From Planococcaceae bacterium Storch 2/2-2 (GTDB lineage: Bacteria; Bacillota; Bacilli; Bacillales_A; Planococcaceae), in NCBI GenBank assembly GCA_009740415.1, contig WOYE01000009.1, positions 124,001 to 188,000 of the forward strand: a stretch of DNA of 64,000 nt, in the 5' to 3' direction. Below are positions 10,744-20,092 of this stretch, piece by piece. The position numbers and the translations under genes were made by a program. The number at the start of each line of letters is the position of its first letter. Position 1 is the stretch's first letter. The notes beneath the pieces were generated by a model, which saw nothing but the letters and a program-made list of their open reading frames with translations, searched no databases and was not told where the DNA came from.

Positions 10744-11412
10744 ATGATTAAAATTGCCCCATCTATTTTATCAGCAGATTTTGCAAAACTAGGAGAAGAA
10801 ATTAAAGAAGTGGAACGTGCAGGTGCCGACTGGATTCACGTCGACGTCATGGATGGCCATTTCGTACCGAATATTACGATCGGACCACTCGTCGTCGATG
10901 CGATCCGTCCAGTAACCGATTTACCGCTCGATGTTCATTTAATGATCGAAAACGCAGACGATTACGTTGAGCAATTCGCAAAAATGGGCGCGGACTACAT
11001 TACGGTTCACGTTGAAGCGTGTCCTCATTTGCATCGAACGATTCAAACGATCCGTCAAGCAGGTGCCAAACCAGGTGTCGTTTTAAACCCACATACACCG
11101 GTGAGTGCGATCGAACCGATTTTAGAAGAGATCGATCTCGTCTTATTTATGACGGTGAACCCTGGATTCGGAGGCCAACAGTTTATTCCATCTGTTTTGA
11201 ACAAAGTGAAAGAATTGAAAGCGATCGTCGACGAGCGCGGTTTATCCCTCGATATTGAAATCGATGGCGGCATTAACGAAGAAACGATTGTTGACGCCGT
11301 AGAAGCGGGAGCGAATGTGTTCGTAGCCGGTTCTGCGATTTTCGGAAAAGAAGATCGAGAAGAAGCGTTACAAGCGATCAAAAAGGCAGGGGAGCGCGCA
11401 TTAAACGGTTAA
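10744..11412 (+). CDS. rpe: Ribulose-phosphate 3-epimerase
   Basis: Rpe interconverts ribulose 5-phosphate and xylulose 5-phosphate in the pentose phosphate pathway. The 222-residue TIM barrel starts [13 protein letters not shown] and has the metal-site segment [12 protein letters not shown] (about residues 32-43), the second His in DVHLMI, the [10 protein letters not shown] phosphate loop region and the IDGGI motif. The ATG at 10744 has GAGGT 7 bases upstream; a TTG at 10738 overlapping the rsgA stop would add two residues. The last 13 bases overlap the proposed thiN start. Confidence 0.95.
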   Translation: MIKIAPSILSADFAKLGEEIKEVERAGADWIHVDVMDGHFVPNITIGPLVVDAIRPVTDLPLDVHLMIENADDYVEQFAKMGADYITVHVEACPHLHRTIQTIRQAGAKPGVVLNPHTPVSAIEPILEEIDLVLFMTVNPGFGGQQFIPSVLNKVKELKAIVDERGLSLDIEIDGGINEETIVDAVEAGANVFVAGSAIFGKEDREEALQAIKKAGERALNG

Positions 11413-12062
11413 TTGTCGTCGGCGGTAGCCCTTCAGCGGAAGCGTACATTGAACTCGTACCGGATGAACAGACCGCCTTCATCGGCGCCGATTACGGAAC
11501 GTTTACTTTATTGGAAGCGGGAATTCAGCCGATCGCAGCGATCGGGGATTTTGATTCCGTATCCGACGAACAGTACGGGCGTATCGAACGCGACGTTCGA
11601 ACGGTCCATTCGTTTGAAGCGGAGAAAAACGAGACCGATTTAGAATTAGCGATTCAATATGCCGCTTCGCTCGAACCGGAAGAAATCGTTATGACAGGGG
11701 TAACGTGCGGTCGATTAGACCATTCGTTATCCGCTCTTCATCTTCTCTATACGGTGCAACAGAAGTGGCCAAACATTTCGTTTACGATCGAAAATGAGCG
11801 CAATGCGTTATCGATTTGCCGAGGCGGTACACATCGTCTCGGTAAAGAGGAGCGTTTCCATTACCTTTCTCTATTTGCGATGGAAGGGACGGTGCGCCCC
11901 CTTACGTTGCGCGGCGTGAAATATGAAGTGACGAACGAGCAGTTAACGCTCGGTACGACACGTTTTACGAGCAATGAATGGGCATCGAACGAAGCGATCA
12001 TTACGTTTCAAGAAGGTGTGTTAGTCGTCGTACGAACGGCGAATGACACGATTCAAGCATAA
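11400..12062 (+). CDS. thiN: Thiamine pyrophosphokinase, apparent ATT start
   Basis: This enzyme transfers pyrophosphate from ATP to thiamine. Family motifs are [29 protein letters not shown] and [11 protein letters not shown]. The frame is open from 11295 to 12062, but between the upstream stop and an internal TTG at 11511 there is no ATG, GTG, TTG or CTG. The TTG would remove about 37 conserved residues, including the GG and ADxGT segments. ATT at 11400 gives (M)KRLIVVGG, which lines up position for position with the B. subtilis start MTINIVAGG as I recall it, and GGGGAG lies 5 bases upstream. ATT at 11412, overlapping the rpe stop, is a second choice. The predicted length is 220 residues. 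The gene identity is firm; the start is inferred. Confidence 0.88.
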   Translation: MKRLIVVGGSPSAEAYIELVPDEQTAFIGADYGTFTLLEAGIQPIAAIGDFDSVSDEQYGRIERDVRTVHSFEAEKNETDLELAIQYAASLEPEEIVMTGVTCGRLDHSLSALHLLYTVQQKWPNISFTIENERNALSICRGGTHRLGKEERFHYLSLFAMEGTVRPLTLRGVKYEVTNEQLTLGTTRFTSNEWASNEAIITFQEGVLVVVRTANDTIQA

Positions 12063-12101
12063 GAAAAACGCCAACCGATTGAATCGATTGGCGTTTTTCT
12101 T
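12062..12101. terminator. Bidirectional terminator between thiN and rpmB
   Basis: A-rich AAAAACGCCAACCGATT pairs, with one mismatch, with AATCGATTGGCGTTTTT. The stem has an A tract on the left and a T tract on the right, so it can end both the plus-strand rpe-thiN transcript and the minus-strand rpmB transcript, which converge here. Confidence 0.88.
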
Positions 12102-12130
12102 ATCGTACGACGAGTCGTACCTAACGCGAA

Positions 12131-12319
12131 TTATACGCGTTGAACTTTTCCAGATTTAAGCGCACGTGCAGAAACCCAAACACGTTTCGGTTTTCCGTTA
12201 ACGAGGATGCGAACTTTTTGTAAGTTAGCGCCCCACGTACGGCGCGTTGAGTTTAACGCGTGTGAACGTTTGTTACCTGTTCCTGCTTTGCGACCAGTAA
12301 TAACACATTGTTTAGCCAT
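12131..12319 (-). CDS. rpmB: 50S ribosomal protein L28
   Basis: L28 is a small protein of the large ribosomal subunit. The 62-residue product starts [23 protein letters not shown] and ends with the typical [17 protein letters not shown]. It has one cysteine only, so it is the type without a zinc site. The start ATG (complement of 12317-12319) has GAGGAGG about 8 bases upstream; a longer frame to 12340 would include that ribosome site. It is the only gene on this strand in the window, and the same inversion is known in B. subtilis. In B. subtilis spoVM lies between thiN and rpmB; I find no such 26-codon frame here. Confidence 0.96.
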   Translation of the reverse strand: MAKQCVITGRKAGTGNKRSHALNSTRRTWGANLQKVRILVNGKPKRVWVSARALKSGKVQRV

Positions 12320-12371
12320 TTTTATTACCTCCTCGCTCATAATGAGACATGCCTAATTGCATACCATAACA

Positions 12372-12400
12372 CTTTACCACATGTTAATTAGTTATGGCAA
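12372..12400 (-). promoter_or_regulatory. Possible promoter for rpmB
   Basis: On the minus strand TTGCCA (12400-12395) is followed after 18 bases by TAAAGT, a fair match to sigma-A boxes, about 55 bases before the rpmB start. The 226-base gap to asp23 therefore holds divergent promoters. Confidence 0.4.
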
Positions 12401-12499
12401 CCTTTTTTTCAGGTCTTTCAAGGGAAATTCCTTTACAACGTTTCTACCCCGTGGCATAGTGAAAAAGAATGGAATTTAGCGAGCTTCAAAGAACGTTTC

Positions 12500-12528
12500 T
12501 TTTCATCTGTACGAGAATATAGTACAAT
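12500..12528 (+). promoter_or_regulatory. Possible promoter for asp23-fakA
   Basis: TACAAT at 12523-12528 is a good -10 box, 39 bases before the asp23 start; the -35 at 17 bases spacing (TTTTCA) is weak. Another pair, TTTACA (12432-12437) and CATAGT (12455-12460) with a 17-base spacer, lies farther upstream and could serve as well. Confidence 0.45.
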
Positions 12529-12566
12529 AGTTAAAAGGAAACGTACGGATAGGAGGGACTGTACGA

Positions 12567-12929
12567 ATGTCAATTGAACAGCAAAATGAATTCGGTACGA
12601 TCGATATTACAAATGATGTGATCGCTCAAGTAGTAGGCGAGTCGGCGATGGAATGTTACGGCATCGTCGGAATGGCATCGAAACATCAAATTCGTGACGG
12701 ATTAACAGATATTTTAGGTAAAGAAAATTACGGACGTGGCGTCGTTGTAACGAATAAAAACGGTGTCGTATCAATCGACGTATATATTATCGTCGGCTAC
12801 GGAACGAAAATTTCTGAAGTCGCATATCAAGTACAATCGAAAGTAAAGTATACATTGAAACAAATACTCGCACTCGAAGTAGAGGCGGTTAACATTCATG
12901 TTCAAGGAGTTCGTGTAACGAACGTGTAA
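12567..12929 (+). CDS. Asp23/YloU family envelope stress response protein
   Basis: This 120-residue protein belongs to the Asp23 (alkaline shock protein 23) family, equivalent to B. subtilis YloU. The family-typical parts are ITNDVIAQVVGESAMECYGIVGMA near the N-terminus in pieces and a central VVSIDVYIIVGYG strand region. Members are often membrane-associated scaffold-like proteins linked to the cell envelope; their molecular role is not firmly known. The ATG at 12567 has AGGAGGGAC upstream. It sits 17 bases before fakA, the usual pair, and starts a transcript that diverges from rpmB. Confidence 0.92.
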   Translation: MSIEQQNEFGTIDITNDVIAQVVGESAMECYGIVGMASKHQIRDGLTDILGKENYGRGVVVTNKNGVVSIDVYIIVGYGTKISEVAYQVQSKVKYTLKQILALEVEAVNIHVQGVRVTNV

Positions 12930-12946
12930 AAGGAGGATATCAATCA

Positions 12947-14596
12947 ATGAATGCGATTGATGGATTGAAGTTAGCGGAGATGGTTCAAATGGGAGCTCAC
13001 CATCTTCATACGAATGCGGATTATGTCGATTCGTTAAACGTGTTCCCGGTGCCAGATGGTGATACTGGAACGAATATGAACTTATCGATGACATCTGGTG
13101 CGAAAGAAACGAAAGAACATGCGGTCGAGCACGTTGGTAAAACCGCTCAATCGTTATCGAAAGGTTTATTAATGGGCGCGCGTGGTAACTCGGGCGTTAT
13201 TTTGTCGCAACTGTTCCGCGGATTTTCAAAATCGATTGAAGCGGAAGAACGTCTCACAGCGAAAACACTCGCTGACGGACTTCAATACGGAGTCGATATG
13301 GCGTACAAAGCGGTCATGAAGCCTGTAGAAGGTACGATTTTAACGGTCGCGCGTGAAGGAGCGGCAAAAGGGGTAGAAGTGGCGGAAACGTCAGACGACT
13401 TAATTGAAGTGATGGAAGCGATCGTAGAGGAAGCAAAAGCTTCACTCGCACGCACGCCTGATCTTCTCCCTGTTTTAAAACAAGTCGGCGTCGTCGACAG
13501 CGGAGGGCAAGGTCTCGTATACGTATACGAAGGATTCCTCGCTAGCTTGAAAGGTGAGCCGTTGCCAGAACGTGAAGAGAACATTTCGATGGATGAACTC
13601 GTCAGCGCAGAGCACCATCGTGCCGTTCAAGATTTCATGAGCACGGAAGATATTACGTACGGTTATTGTACAGAGTTCATGGTGAAATTTGAAGAAGAGA
13701 AAACGAAAGAACGTCCGTTCGTTGAATCGGCATTTCGCCAAGAACTGAGCGACATCGGCGACTCATTGCTCGTCATTAGCGACGATGAAATTGCGAAAGT
13801 ACATATTCATACGGAACAACCGGGAGAAGCGTTCAATATGGGACAAGCGTACGGTTCGTTAATTAATATGAAAATCGAAAACATGCGCGAACAACATATT
13901 GCGATCGTCGGTGAAAAAGAAAAGAAAATCGAGCAACATCCGTATGCCATCGTAACGGTTGCGATGGGATCAGGTGTGGCGGACTTACTGCGTAGCATCG
14001 GTGCATCGTACGTCATCGAAGGTGGACAGACGATGAACCCATCGACGGAAGATATCGTGAAAGCGATCGAGCAAATCGGTGCAGAGCGGGTCATCATCGT
14101 ACCGAACAACAAAAATATCGTCATGGCAGCGAAACAAGCGGCGGAAGTGATCGATATTGAAGCAGCAGTCGTTGAAACGAAATCGATTCCGGAAGGGATT
14201 ACAGCGATCCTTTCATTCAATCCAGAAGCATCGGTCTCTGAGAACGTCGAATGGATGACGGACGCAGCAGCTGAAGTGAAAACAGGTCAAGTGACGACAG
14301 CTGTACGCGATACAGAGATTGACGGCGTCACGATTAAGAAAGATGAATTTATGGGCATTAGTGGTGGGAAGATCGTCGTATCGACTCCTTCACTTGAAGA
14401 AACGGCCCAAACCGTCGCTCGTCAAATGATTGACGAGGACGAAGATGAAATTGTCACACTCATTTATGGAGATACCGTGACGGAAGCAGAGGCGGAAAGC
14501 TTCGCTTCGTTCATCGAAGAAACGTATCCTGATTTAGATGTCGAAACACATAACGGAAAACAACCGTTATATCCGTACATCATTTCAGTCGAGTAA
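12947..14596 (+). CDS. fakA: DAK2 domain fatty acid kinase subunit FakA
   Basis: FakA, with a FakB fatty-acid-binding partner, phosphorylates exogenous fatty acids so that PlsX/PlsY can use acyl phosphate. The 549-residue protein has an N-terminal DhaL (DAK2) kinase domain (about 1-200) with PVPDGDTGTNM, the Mg-ATP motif, and MGARGNSGVILSQLFRG. A middle domain (about 215-310) and a C-terminal DegV-like/DAK1-like region follow. The ATG at 12947 has AAAGGAGGATATC upstream. The family is B. subtilis YloV. The sdaAB/sdaAA genes that follow it in B. subtilis are absent; a terminator and recG come next. Confidence 0.92.
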   Translation: MNAIDGLKLAEMVQMGAHHLHTNADYVDSLNVFPVPDGDTGTNMNLSMTSGAKETKEHAVEHVGKTAQSLSKGLLMGARGNSGVILSQLFRGFSKSIEAEERLTAKTLADGLQYGVDMAYKAVMKPVEGTILTVAREGAAKGVEVAETSDDLIEVMEAIVEEAKASLARTPDLLPVLKQVGVVDSGGQGLVYVYEGFLASLKGEPLPEREENISMDELVSAEHHRAVQDFMSTEDITYGYCTEFMVKFEEEKTKERPFVESAFRQELSDIGDSLLVISDDEIAKVHIHTEQPGEAFNMGQAYGSLINMKIENMREQHIAIVGEKEKKIEQHPYAIVTVAMGSGVADLLRSIGASYVIEGGQTMNPSTEDIVKAIEQIGAERVIIVPNNKNIVMAAKQAAEVIDIEAAVVETKSIPEGITAILSFNPEASVSENVEWMTDAAAEVKTGQVTTAVRDTEIDGVTIKKDEFMGISGGKIVVSTPSLEETAQTVARQMIDEDEDEIVTLIYGDTVTEAEAESFASFIEETYPDLDVETHNGKQPLYPYIISVE

Positions 14597-14601
14597 ATGT
14601 T

Positions 14602-14639
14602 AAAAAGGTATCCCTACTTCGTAGCGGGTACCTTTTTTG
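14602..14639 (+). terminator. Terminator after fakA
   Basis: AAAAAGGTA-CCC and GGGTACCTTTTTT form a stem with a short TACTTCGTAGC apex and a T tract. It lies 5 bases after the fakA stop. Confidence 0.88.
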
Positions 14640-14655
14640 TTAGGAGGGAGCGGCT

Positions 14656-16701
14656 ATGGTACGTTTACGTGATCCCGTTCATCAGTTGAAAGGGATTGGG
14701 AAAGTAGCGACAGAAAAGTTAAATGAGCTCGGCATCGAAACGGTAGAGCAACTCCTTTTTACATTTCCTGCTCGCCATGAAGATTTTACGAAACGAGATT
14801 TACGGGAAGTCGGACACGGCGAAAAAGTGACGGTGGAAGGGCGCGCGGAACATGAACCGACCGTCTTTTTCTCAGGACGAGGACGTTCGCGGTTGCAACT
14901 CGTTTTACGAGTCGGGCCTCACGTCATTCGCACGACATTTTTCAATCAACATTATTTGAAAGATCGTATACGAGTAGGCGATACGGTGACCGTTTCAGGA
15001 AAGTGGGATAAAGGGCGCCAGTCGATCACCGTTCAGAAGTTTTTCCACGGGGTTCAAAATGAACCGAATGCCTTTGAACCGGTGTATCGATTGAAAGGAA
15101 AATTTCATCAAAAAACGTTTCGCACGTTTGTTGGAACAGCGTTGGAAGCGCTCGAAGAACCGTTGCCCGAGCGACTGCCACGCTCCATTTTAGAAAGTGA
15201 GCAACTGTTGTCGATCGATCGGGCGGTACGAGCGATTCATTTTCCGAGCGATGCCGAGGAGCACGATCGCGCGCTCGAACGTTTCATTTACGAGGAGCTT
15301 TTCTTGTTCCAATTGAAAATGATGGCGATGAAACAGAAGAGAAAGTCCGGCGAAACGGGGCGAGTGATCGATTACGACGTCGAGGCGTTGCGTCAATTTA
15401 TCGGAACGTTTCCGTTTGAAATGACGAATGCACAAAAGCGAGTCGTCAATGAAATTTGCATCGACTTGAAACAACCGCATCGGATGAATCGATTGCTTCA
15501 AGGAGACGTCGGGTCGGGCAAGACGGCCGTAGCAGCGACCGGTATTTTTGCGGCGTGGACGGCCGGTGTGCAAAGTGCTTTTTTAGCTCCGACTGAAATT
15601 TTAGCGGAGCAGCATGCGACGACGCTTGCGGAATGGCTCGAGCCGTTCGGTTTACGAGTTGCCTTTTTAGCCGGCTCGACGAAAACGAAAGCGCGTCGAG
15701 ACATGTTGGAACGATTAGCGTCGGGCGAAGTGGACGTCCTCGTCGGAACGCACGCGTTATTACAGCCGGATGTGACGTTTTCGAACCTCGGTTTCGTCGT
15801 GACGGATGAACAGCATCGATTCGGCGTGGAACAACGTCGCGTTTTGCGAGAAAAAGGAAATGACCCGGACGTGCTGTTCATGACGGCTACTCCGATTCCG
15901 CGTACGCTCGCGATTACGGCATTCGGCGAAATGGACGTCTCGATCATCGACGAGTTACCAGCCGGTCGGAAAGAAATTGAGACGTATTGGTTAACAGAGC
16001 AATCGCTCGTTCCACTGTTACGTCGGATGGAAAAAGAATTGGCAGCTGGCCGACAAGCGTACGTTATTTGTCCACTCATTGAAGAGTCGGATGCGCTCGA
16101 CGTTCAAAATGCGCTCGACGTCCATGCGCAATTGGAGCAGTTTTATAGCGGGCGTTATACGGTCGGTTTAATGCACGGACGACTGCCTGCTTCCGAAAAA
16201 GATGAAGTGATGGCACAGTTTGCGAGCGGGGAAGTCGACGTCCTCGTTTCAACGACCGTCGTCGAAGTCGGCGTCAACGTTCCGAACGCAACGTTCATGA
16301 TCATTTACGATGCGACACGTTTCGGCTTGGCGCAGTTGCATCAATTGCGAGGCCGTGTCGGTCGTGGCGAACATCAATCGTATTGCGTTTTGCTCGCTGA
16401 TCCTAAAAATGAAGAAGGGCAAGAACGGATGCGTTCGATGGTCGAAACGAATGACGGATTCGTCATCGCTGAAAAAGATATGCAACTTCGAGGAAGCGGC
16501 GATTTATTCGGGACGAAACAGAGCGGCATGCCGGAGTTTCAATTCGCTGATTTGCAAGAACATGTCGCGTTACTGAGTAAAGCGCAACAACACGCGACTC
16601 AATTGTTAAATGATTCGACTTTTTGGAAAGCGGAAGAAAGTGCGCAGTTGCGCCATTATTTAAAAGAAACTGGTGCTTTGAGTGACGAGCGGATCGATTG
16701 A
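14656..16701 (+). CDS. recG: ATP-dependent DNA helicase RecG
   Basis: RecG reverses stalled replication forks and migrates Holliday junctions. The 681-residue protein has the wedge/OB domain (about 1-150), the helicase core with Walker A GDVGSGKTAVA (about 284-294), DEQHRFGVEQR (about 383-393), the TATPIPRTLA motif, and the C-terminal QLHQLRGRVGRG motif VI and RGSGDLFG TRG region. The ATG at 14656 follows AGGAGGGAGC. No strong promoter is visible after the fakA terminator, so recG may be expressed by read-through. The fapR promoter follows within 15 bases of its stop. Confidence 0.95.
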   Translation: MVRLRDPVHQLKGIGKVATEKLNELGIETVEQLLFTFPARHEDFTKRDLREVGHGEKVTVEGRAEHEPTVFFSGRGRSRLQLVLRVGPHVIRTTFFNQHYLKDRIRVGDTVTVSGKWDKGRQSITVQKFFHGVQNEPNAFEPVYRLKGKFHQKTFRTFVGTALEALEEPLPERLPRSILESEQLLSIDRAVRAIHFPSDAEEHDRALERFIYEELFLFQLKMMAMKQKRKSGETGRVIDYDVEALRQFIGTFPFEMTNAQKRVVNEICIDLKQPHRMNRLLQGDVGSGKTAVAATGIFAAWTAGVQSAFLAPTEILAEQHATTLAEWLEPFGLRVAFLAGSTKTKARRDMLERLASGEVDVLVGTHALLQPDVTFSNLGFVVTDEQHRFGVEQRRVLREKGNDPDVLFMTATPIPRTLAITAFGEMDVSIIDELPAGRKEIETYWLTEQSLVPLLRRMEKELAAGRQAYVICPLIEESDALDVQNALDVHAQLEQFYSGRYTVGLMHGRLPASEKDEVMAQFASGEVDVLVSTTVVEVGVNVPNATFMIIYDATRFGLAQLHQLRGRVGRGEHQSYCVLLADPKNEEGQERMRSMVETNDGFVIAEKDMQLRGSGDLFGTKQSGMPEFQFADLQEHVALLSKAQQHATQLLNDSTFWKAEESAQLRHYLKETGALSDERID

Positions 16702-16715
16702 AGAACAAATCCGTC

Positions 16716-16744
16716 TTGCATTCTAAAACGAGAGTTTATATACT
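16716..16744 (+). promoter_or_regulatory. Sigma-A type promoter of the fapR operon
   Basis: TTGCAT (16716-16721), a 17-base spacer and TATACT (16739-16744) form a strong match to the vegetative promoter consensus. The predicted start of transcription falls inside the FapR operator just downstream. Confidence 0.8.
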
Positions 16745-16748
16745 GTTC

Positions 16749-16765
16749 ATAGTACCAAGTGCTAA
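16749..16765 (+). promoter_or_regulatory. FapR operator
   Basis: ATAGTACCAAGTGCTAA is a 17-base imperfect palindrome that fits the known FapR box (TTAGTACC-type half sites). It begins 5 bases after the -10 box, where bound FapR would block transcription. FapR is released by malonyl-CoA, so this is the likely feedback point for fapR-plsX-fabD-fabG(-acpP). The half-sites agree at 6 of 8 positions. Confidence 0.82.
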
Positions 16766-16783
16766 AACGATAGGGTGATACGA

Positions 16784-17365
16784 GTGAGATTACGAAAAAA
16801 AGAGCGTCAACGACAGTTGCAACACGTACTAAAACAAAACCCTTTCATGACCGACGAAGACCTCGCTGAACATTTTACAGTGAGCGTGCAAACGATAAGG
16901 CTCGATCGCCTGGAATGTGGCATACCGGAATTGCGCGAACGGATGAAAGATGTTGCGACACGTAATTTTGAAGATGAAGTGAAATCAATCCCGACCGAAG
17001 AAGTGATCGGGGATATTATAGAGATTGAATTAGATAAAACAGCGATCTCCATTTTTGACGTGACCGAAGAACACGTTTTCCAACGCAATCAAATTGCGCG
17101 AGGGCACCATCTGTTCGCACAAGCGAACTCGTTGGCAGTCGCTGTTTTAAACGATGATTTAGCATTGACGGTACGTTCCTCGATTCATTTCGTCGTTCCG
17201 GTCCGAGCGGGCGACCGCGTCATTGCGCGAGCGACGGTGCGAGAAGAACGGACGAAAGAAAAACGGACGATTGTGGATATTGAATCGACCGTTGAACGAA
17301 AAGTCGTTTTTCGAGGAACGTTTGAAATGTACCGAACGACGAAAAAGGAGGAGCGAGACGAATGA
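16784..17365 (+). CDS. fapR: Transcription factor FapR, repressor of lipid synthesis genes
   Basis: FapR represses fatty acid and phospholipid genes until malonyl-CoA binds it. The 193-residue protein has an N-terminal DeoR-like helix-turn-helix (about 18-45, with [22 protein letters not shown]) and a C-terminal hot-dog thioesterase-like domain (about 75-190) with the effector-site segment [18 protein letters not shown] at 16784 is chosen because the product then starts [12 protein letters not shown], in register with B. subtilis FapR, and AGGGTGAT lies just upstream. A GTG at 16775 is possible. It overlaps plsX by four bases and has its own operator. Confidence 0.94.
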   Translation: MRLRKKERQRQLQHVLKQNPFMTDEDLAEHFTVSVQTIRLDRLECGIPELRERMKDVATRNFEDEVKSIPTEEVIGDIIEIELDKTAISIFDVTEEHVFQRNQIARGHHLFAQANSLAVAVLNDDLALTVRSSIHFVVPVRAGDRVIARATVREERTKEKRTIVDIESTVERKVVFRGTFEMYRTTKKEERDE

Positions 17366-18348
17366 GATTAGCGATCGATGCGATGGGTGGCGACAATGCA
17401 CCTCAAGCGATTATTGATGGAGCGTTACGCAGTTTACATACGTTTCCTAATTTACATATTGATTTATACGGTGATGAAGCGGTATTGGCGGCGCATATGA
17501 AGCAACACGCTCGCATGAACGTCATTCATTGTACAGAAGTCATTGAAGGAGAGGACGAACCGGTACGTGCCGTTCGTCGAAAAAAAGACGCTTCGATGGT
17601 ACGTGCGGCTCAAGCGGTAAAAGATGGGGAAGCGGATGCGGCGCTCTCAGCAGGAAATACAGGGGCGTTAATGGCTGCTGGTTTATTCATCGTCGGACGG
17701 ATTAAAGGGATTGATCGACCGGCGCTCGCTCCGACGTTACCGACGATGGACCGTCAAGGATTCGTGTTTTTAGACGTCGGTGCGAACGCCGATGCGAAAG
17801 CGAATCATCTGTATCAAAATGCGGTAATGGGTTCGATTTACGCGCAACATGTCCGAGGGATCGTGCGACCGCGAGTCGGTTTACTGAACATCGGAACCGA
17901 AGAAGGTAAAGGAAACGAAGTGACGAAAGAAACGTACGAATTGATCAAAGCAGATGACCGGATCCACTTCGTCGGAAATATTGAGTCACGTGATTTATTA
18001 AATAGTGTCGCTGACGTCATCGTTACCGACGGATTTACAGGAAATATGGTATTGAAGACGTTAGAAGGTACTGCATTAAGTATGTTTTCCGTTTTAAAAG
18101 ACGTGTTCATGAAGTCGGCGAAAACGAAAATGGCAGCGCTTCTCGTCAAAAATGATTTGAAAGAAATGAAGACGTTGCTCGATTATACGGAGTATGGGGG
18201 AGCCGCATTGTTCGGTTTAAATGCTCCGGTCGTCAAAGCGCACGGCTCATCGAATGAAAAAGCGATTTTCAATGCGATCCGCCAAGCGGTGACGATGGTA
18301 GAACATGACGTGAGCGAAGTGATTCGTTCAACGATACAGGGGGAGTAA
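17362..18348 (+). CDS. plsX: Phosphate acyltransferase PlsX
   Basis: PlsX makes acyl phosphate from acyl-ACP, the first step of phosphatidic acid synthesis in Firmicutes. The 328-residue protein starts [14 protein letters not shown], the family signature, and has [20 protein letters not shown] and VGNIE segments, and a late GFTGN motif. The ATG overlaps the fapR stop (ATGA) with AAGGAGGAG upstream. FapR control and its place before fabD link membrane lipid output to malonyl-CoA supply. FakA, 3 kb upstream, feeds the same acyl phosphate pool. Confidence 0.95.
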   Translation: MRLAIDAMGGDNAPQAIIDGALRSLHTFPNLHIDLYGDEAVLAAHMKQHARMNVIHCTEVIEGEDEPVRAVRRKKDASMVRAAQAVKDGEADAALSAGNTGALMAAGLFIVGRIKGIDRPALAPTLPTMDRQGFVFLDVGANADAKANHLYQNAVMGSIYAQHVRGIVRPRVGLLNIGTEEGKGNEVTKETYELIKADDRIHFVGNIESRDLLNSVADVIVTDGFTGNMVLKTLEGTALSMFSVLKDVFMKSAKTKMAALLVKNDLKEMKTLLDYTEYGGAALFGLNAPVVKAHGSSNEKAIFNAIRQAVTMVEHDVSEVIRSTIQGE

Positions 18349-18350
18349 TT

Positions 18351-19295
18351 GTGGGGAAAGTAGCATGGATTTTTCCGGGCCAAGGGGCTCAAACGGTAGG
18401 AATGGGAGCGTCGCTAATCGCATCGGATGAACAGACGGCGCAACTCGCGAAACGAGCGAACGATGTTTTACCGTTCGATTTGATCGAGTTAATGACGAAA
18501 GGACCGCAAGAAGAGTTGACGTTAACGTACCATACGCAACCGGCTTTGTTAGCAGTCGGCGCGTTCGTAGCAGAGCGTCTATCGCGCGCTAGTTTGCAAC
18601 CGGATTACGTCGCAGGACATAGTCTTGGGGAATATACGGCGCTCGTAGCGAGCGGTGCTTTGTCGTTCGATGAAGGCGTTCGCGTCGTTTATGAGCGAGG
18701 ACGTCATATGGACGAAGCGGTACCAGCAGGTGAAGGAGCGATGGCTGCTGTTCTCGGTTCAGATCGTGAGACGATTGAACGAGTGACGTCGCAAATTACA
18801 GCGGAAGGATACCCGGTTCAACCGGCGAATATGAACTGCCCGGGCCAAATTGTCATTTCGGGTAGTCGCGAAGGGGTCGAACGCGCGATGCCTGCTTTGA
18901 AAGAAGAAGGGGCGAAACGTGTTCTTCCGTTACAAGTGAGCGGGCCGTTCCATTCGAGTTTAATGGAGCCAGCAGCAGAACAGTTGCGCGCTTCACTCGA
19001 TCGTGTCACGATTCGAACGAGTGACGTGCCGGTCGTCGCTAACGTCAATAGCGAACCGACGACCGAAGCGGAACAATTGAAAGAACAGCTCGTGGAGCAG
19101 TTGTACTCGCCTGTATTATGGGAAGATTCGGTTCGACGAATGATCGACGAAGGAGTTACCCATTTCATTGAGTGCGGTCCTGGAAAAGTGTTAGCCGGAT
19201 TGATTCGAAAAATTGACCGAAGTGTTACGGTCGTACCGGCGTACGATGAAGAGACGGTTGAACGAGCGATCGAATTAGCGAAGGAGTGGGAATGA
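18351..19295 (+). CDS. fabD: Malonyl-CoA:ACP S-malonyltransferase
   Basis: FabD loads malonate on acyl carrier protein. The 314-residue protein starts [14 protein letters not shown] and has the nucleophile motif [10 protein letters not shown] (Ser91), the conserved Arg region further on and the GPFHSSLM histidine motif near residue 200. The start is GTG at 18351 with GGGGGAG 4 to 9 bases upstream; later ATGs would cut the conserved first motif. It sits two bases after plsX and overlaps fabG by four. Confidence 0.95.
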   Translation: MGKVAWIFPGQGAQTVGMGASLIASDEQTAQLAKRANDVLPFDLIELMTKGPQEELTLTYHTQPALLAVGAFVAERLSRASLQPDYVAGHSLGEYTALVASGALSFDEGVRVVYERGRHMDEAVPAGEGAMAAVLGSDRETIERVTSQITAEGYPVQPANMNCPGQIVISGSREGVERAMPALKEEGAKRVLPLQVSGPFHSSLMEPAAEQLRASLDRVTIRTSDVPVVANVNSEPTTEAEQLKEQLVEQLYSPVLWEDSVRRMIDEGVTHFIECGPGKVLAGLIRKIDRSVTVVPAYDEETVERAIELAKEWE

Positions 19296-20038
19296 TGCGT
19301 TTTGAAAACAAAGTAGCAGTCGTAACAGGGGCGTCGCGCGGAATCGGTGCAGAAATCGCACGAGAATTAGCGCGAGGCGGAGCGAAAGTCGTCGTTAACT
19401 ATAGCGGTAATGAAGAGCGAGCAGAAGAAGTCGTTAAGCAGTTGGAAGCGCTCGGGACAGAAGCTTTTTCTTACCGTGCGGACGTAGCGAATAGCGAAGA
19501 AGTGAAAGCGATGATGAAAGAGACGGTCGATCGTTTCGGCCAGCTCGACTTTTTAGTAAACAACGCGGGAATTACACGCGATAACTTGCTCATGCGTATG
19601 AAAGAAGACGAGTGGGACGACGTCGTCACGACGAACTTAAAAGGTGTGTTTCTTTGCACGCAAGCGGTGACGCGCCAAATGATGCGCCAACGCGCAGGTA
19701 AAATTGTCAACGTCGCATCGATCGTCGGAGTCGCTGGCAATCCAGGACAGGCGAACTACGTCGCGGCGAAAGCAGGCGTCATCGGGTTGACGAAAACGAC
19801 AGCGCAAGAATTAGCGAGCCGCAACATTCTCGTTAATGCGGTCGCACCTGGTTTCATCACGACGGATATGACCGAAGCGTTACCGGAAAAAATTAAAGAA
19901 GGCATGTTGAAGATGATTCCGCTTGCGAAATTAGGAGAGCCACAACACGTTGCGAAAACAGTCGCCTTTTTATTATCGGAAGATGCTGATTACATTACGG
20001 GGCAGACGATTCATATCGACGGCGGCATGGTCATGTAA
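19292..20038 (+). CDS. fabG: 3-oxoacyl-[acyl-carrier-protein] reductase FabG
   Basis: FabG reduces beta-ketoacyl-ACP with NADPH in fatty acid elongation. The 248-residue short-chain dehydrogenase has the cofactor motif TGASRGIG (about 13-20), NNAG, the catalytic Ser in NVASIVG and YVAAK with Tyr and Lys (about 157-161). ATG at 19292 overlaps the fabD stop and follows AAGGAG; the ATG at 19295 is equally possible. Confidence 0.95.
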   Translation: MMRFENKVAVVTGASRGIGAEIARELARGGAKVVVNYSGNEERAEEVVKQLEALGTEAFSYRADVANSEEVKAMMKETVDRFGQLDFLVNNAGITRDNLLMRMKEDEWDDVVTTNLKGVFLCTQAVTRQMMRQRAGKIVNVASIVGVAGNPGQANYVAAKAGVIGLTKTTAQELASRNILVNAVAPGFITTDMTEALPEKIKEGMLKMIPLAKLGEPQHVAKTVAFLLSEDADYITGQTIHIDGGMVM

Positions 20039-20092
20039 TTCTACTTGCTATTTGAGAAACATTTGATTACTCTTTTGAGAGGAGGTGACGAC

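Noticed and set aside
11511-12062. thiN read from the internal TTG at 11511
   Set aside because: It would remove the conserved GG and GADYGT segments, and no ribosome site precedes it. The TTG is better read as Leu.
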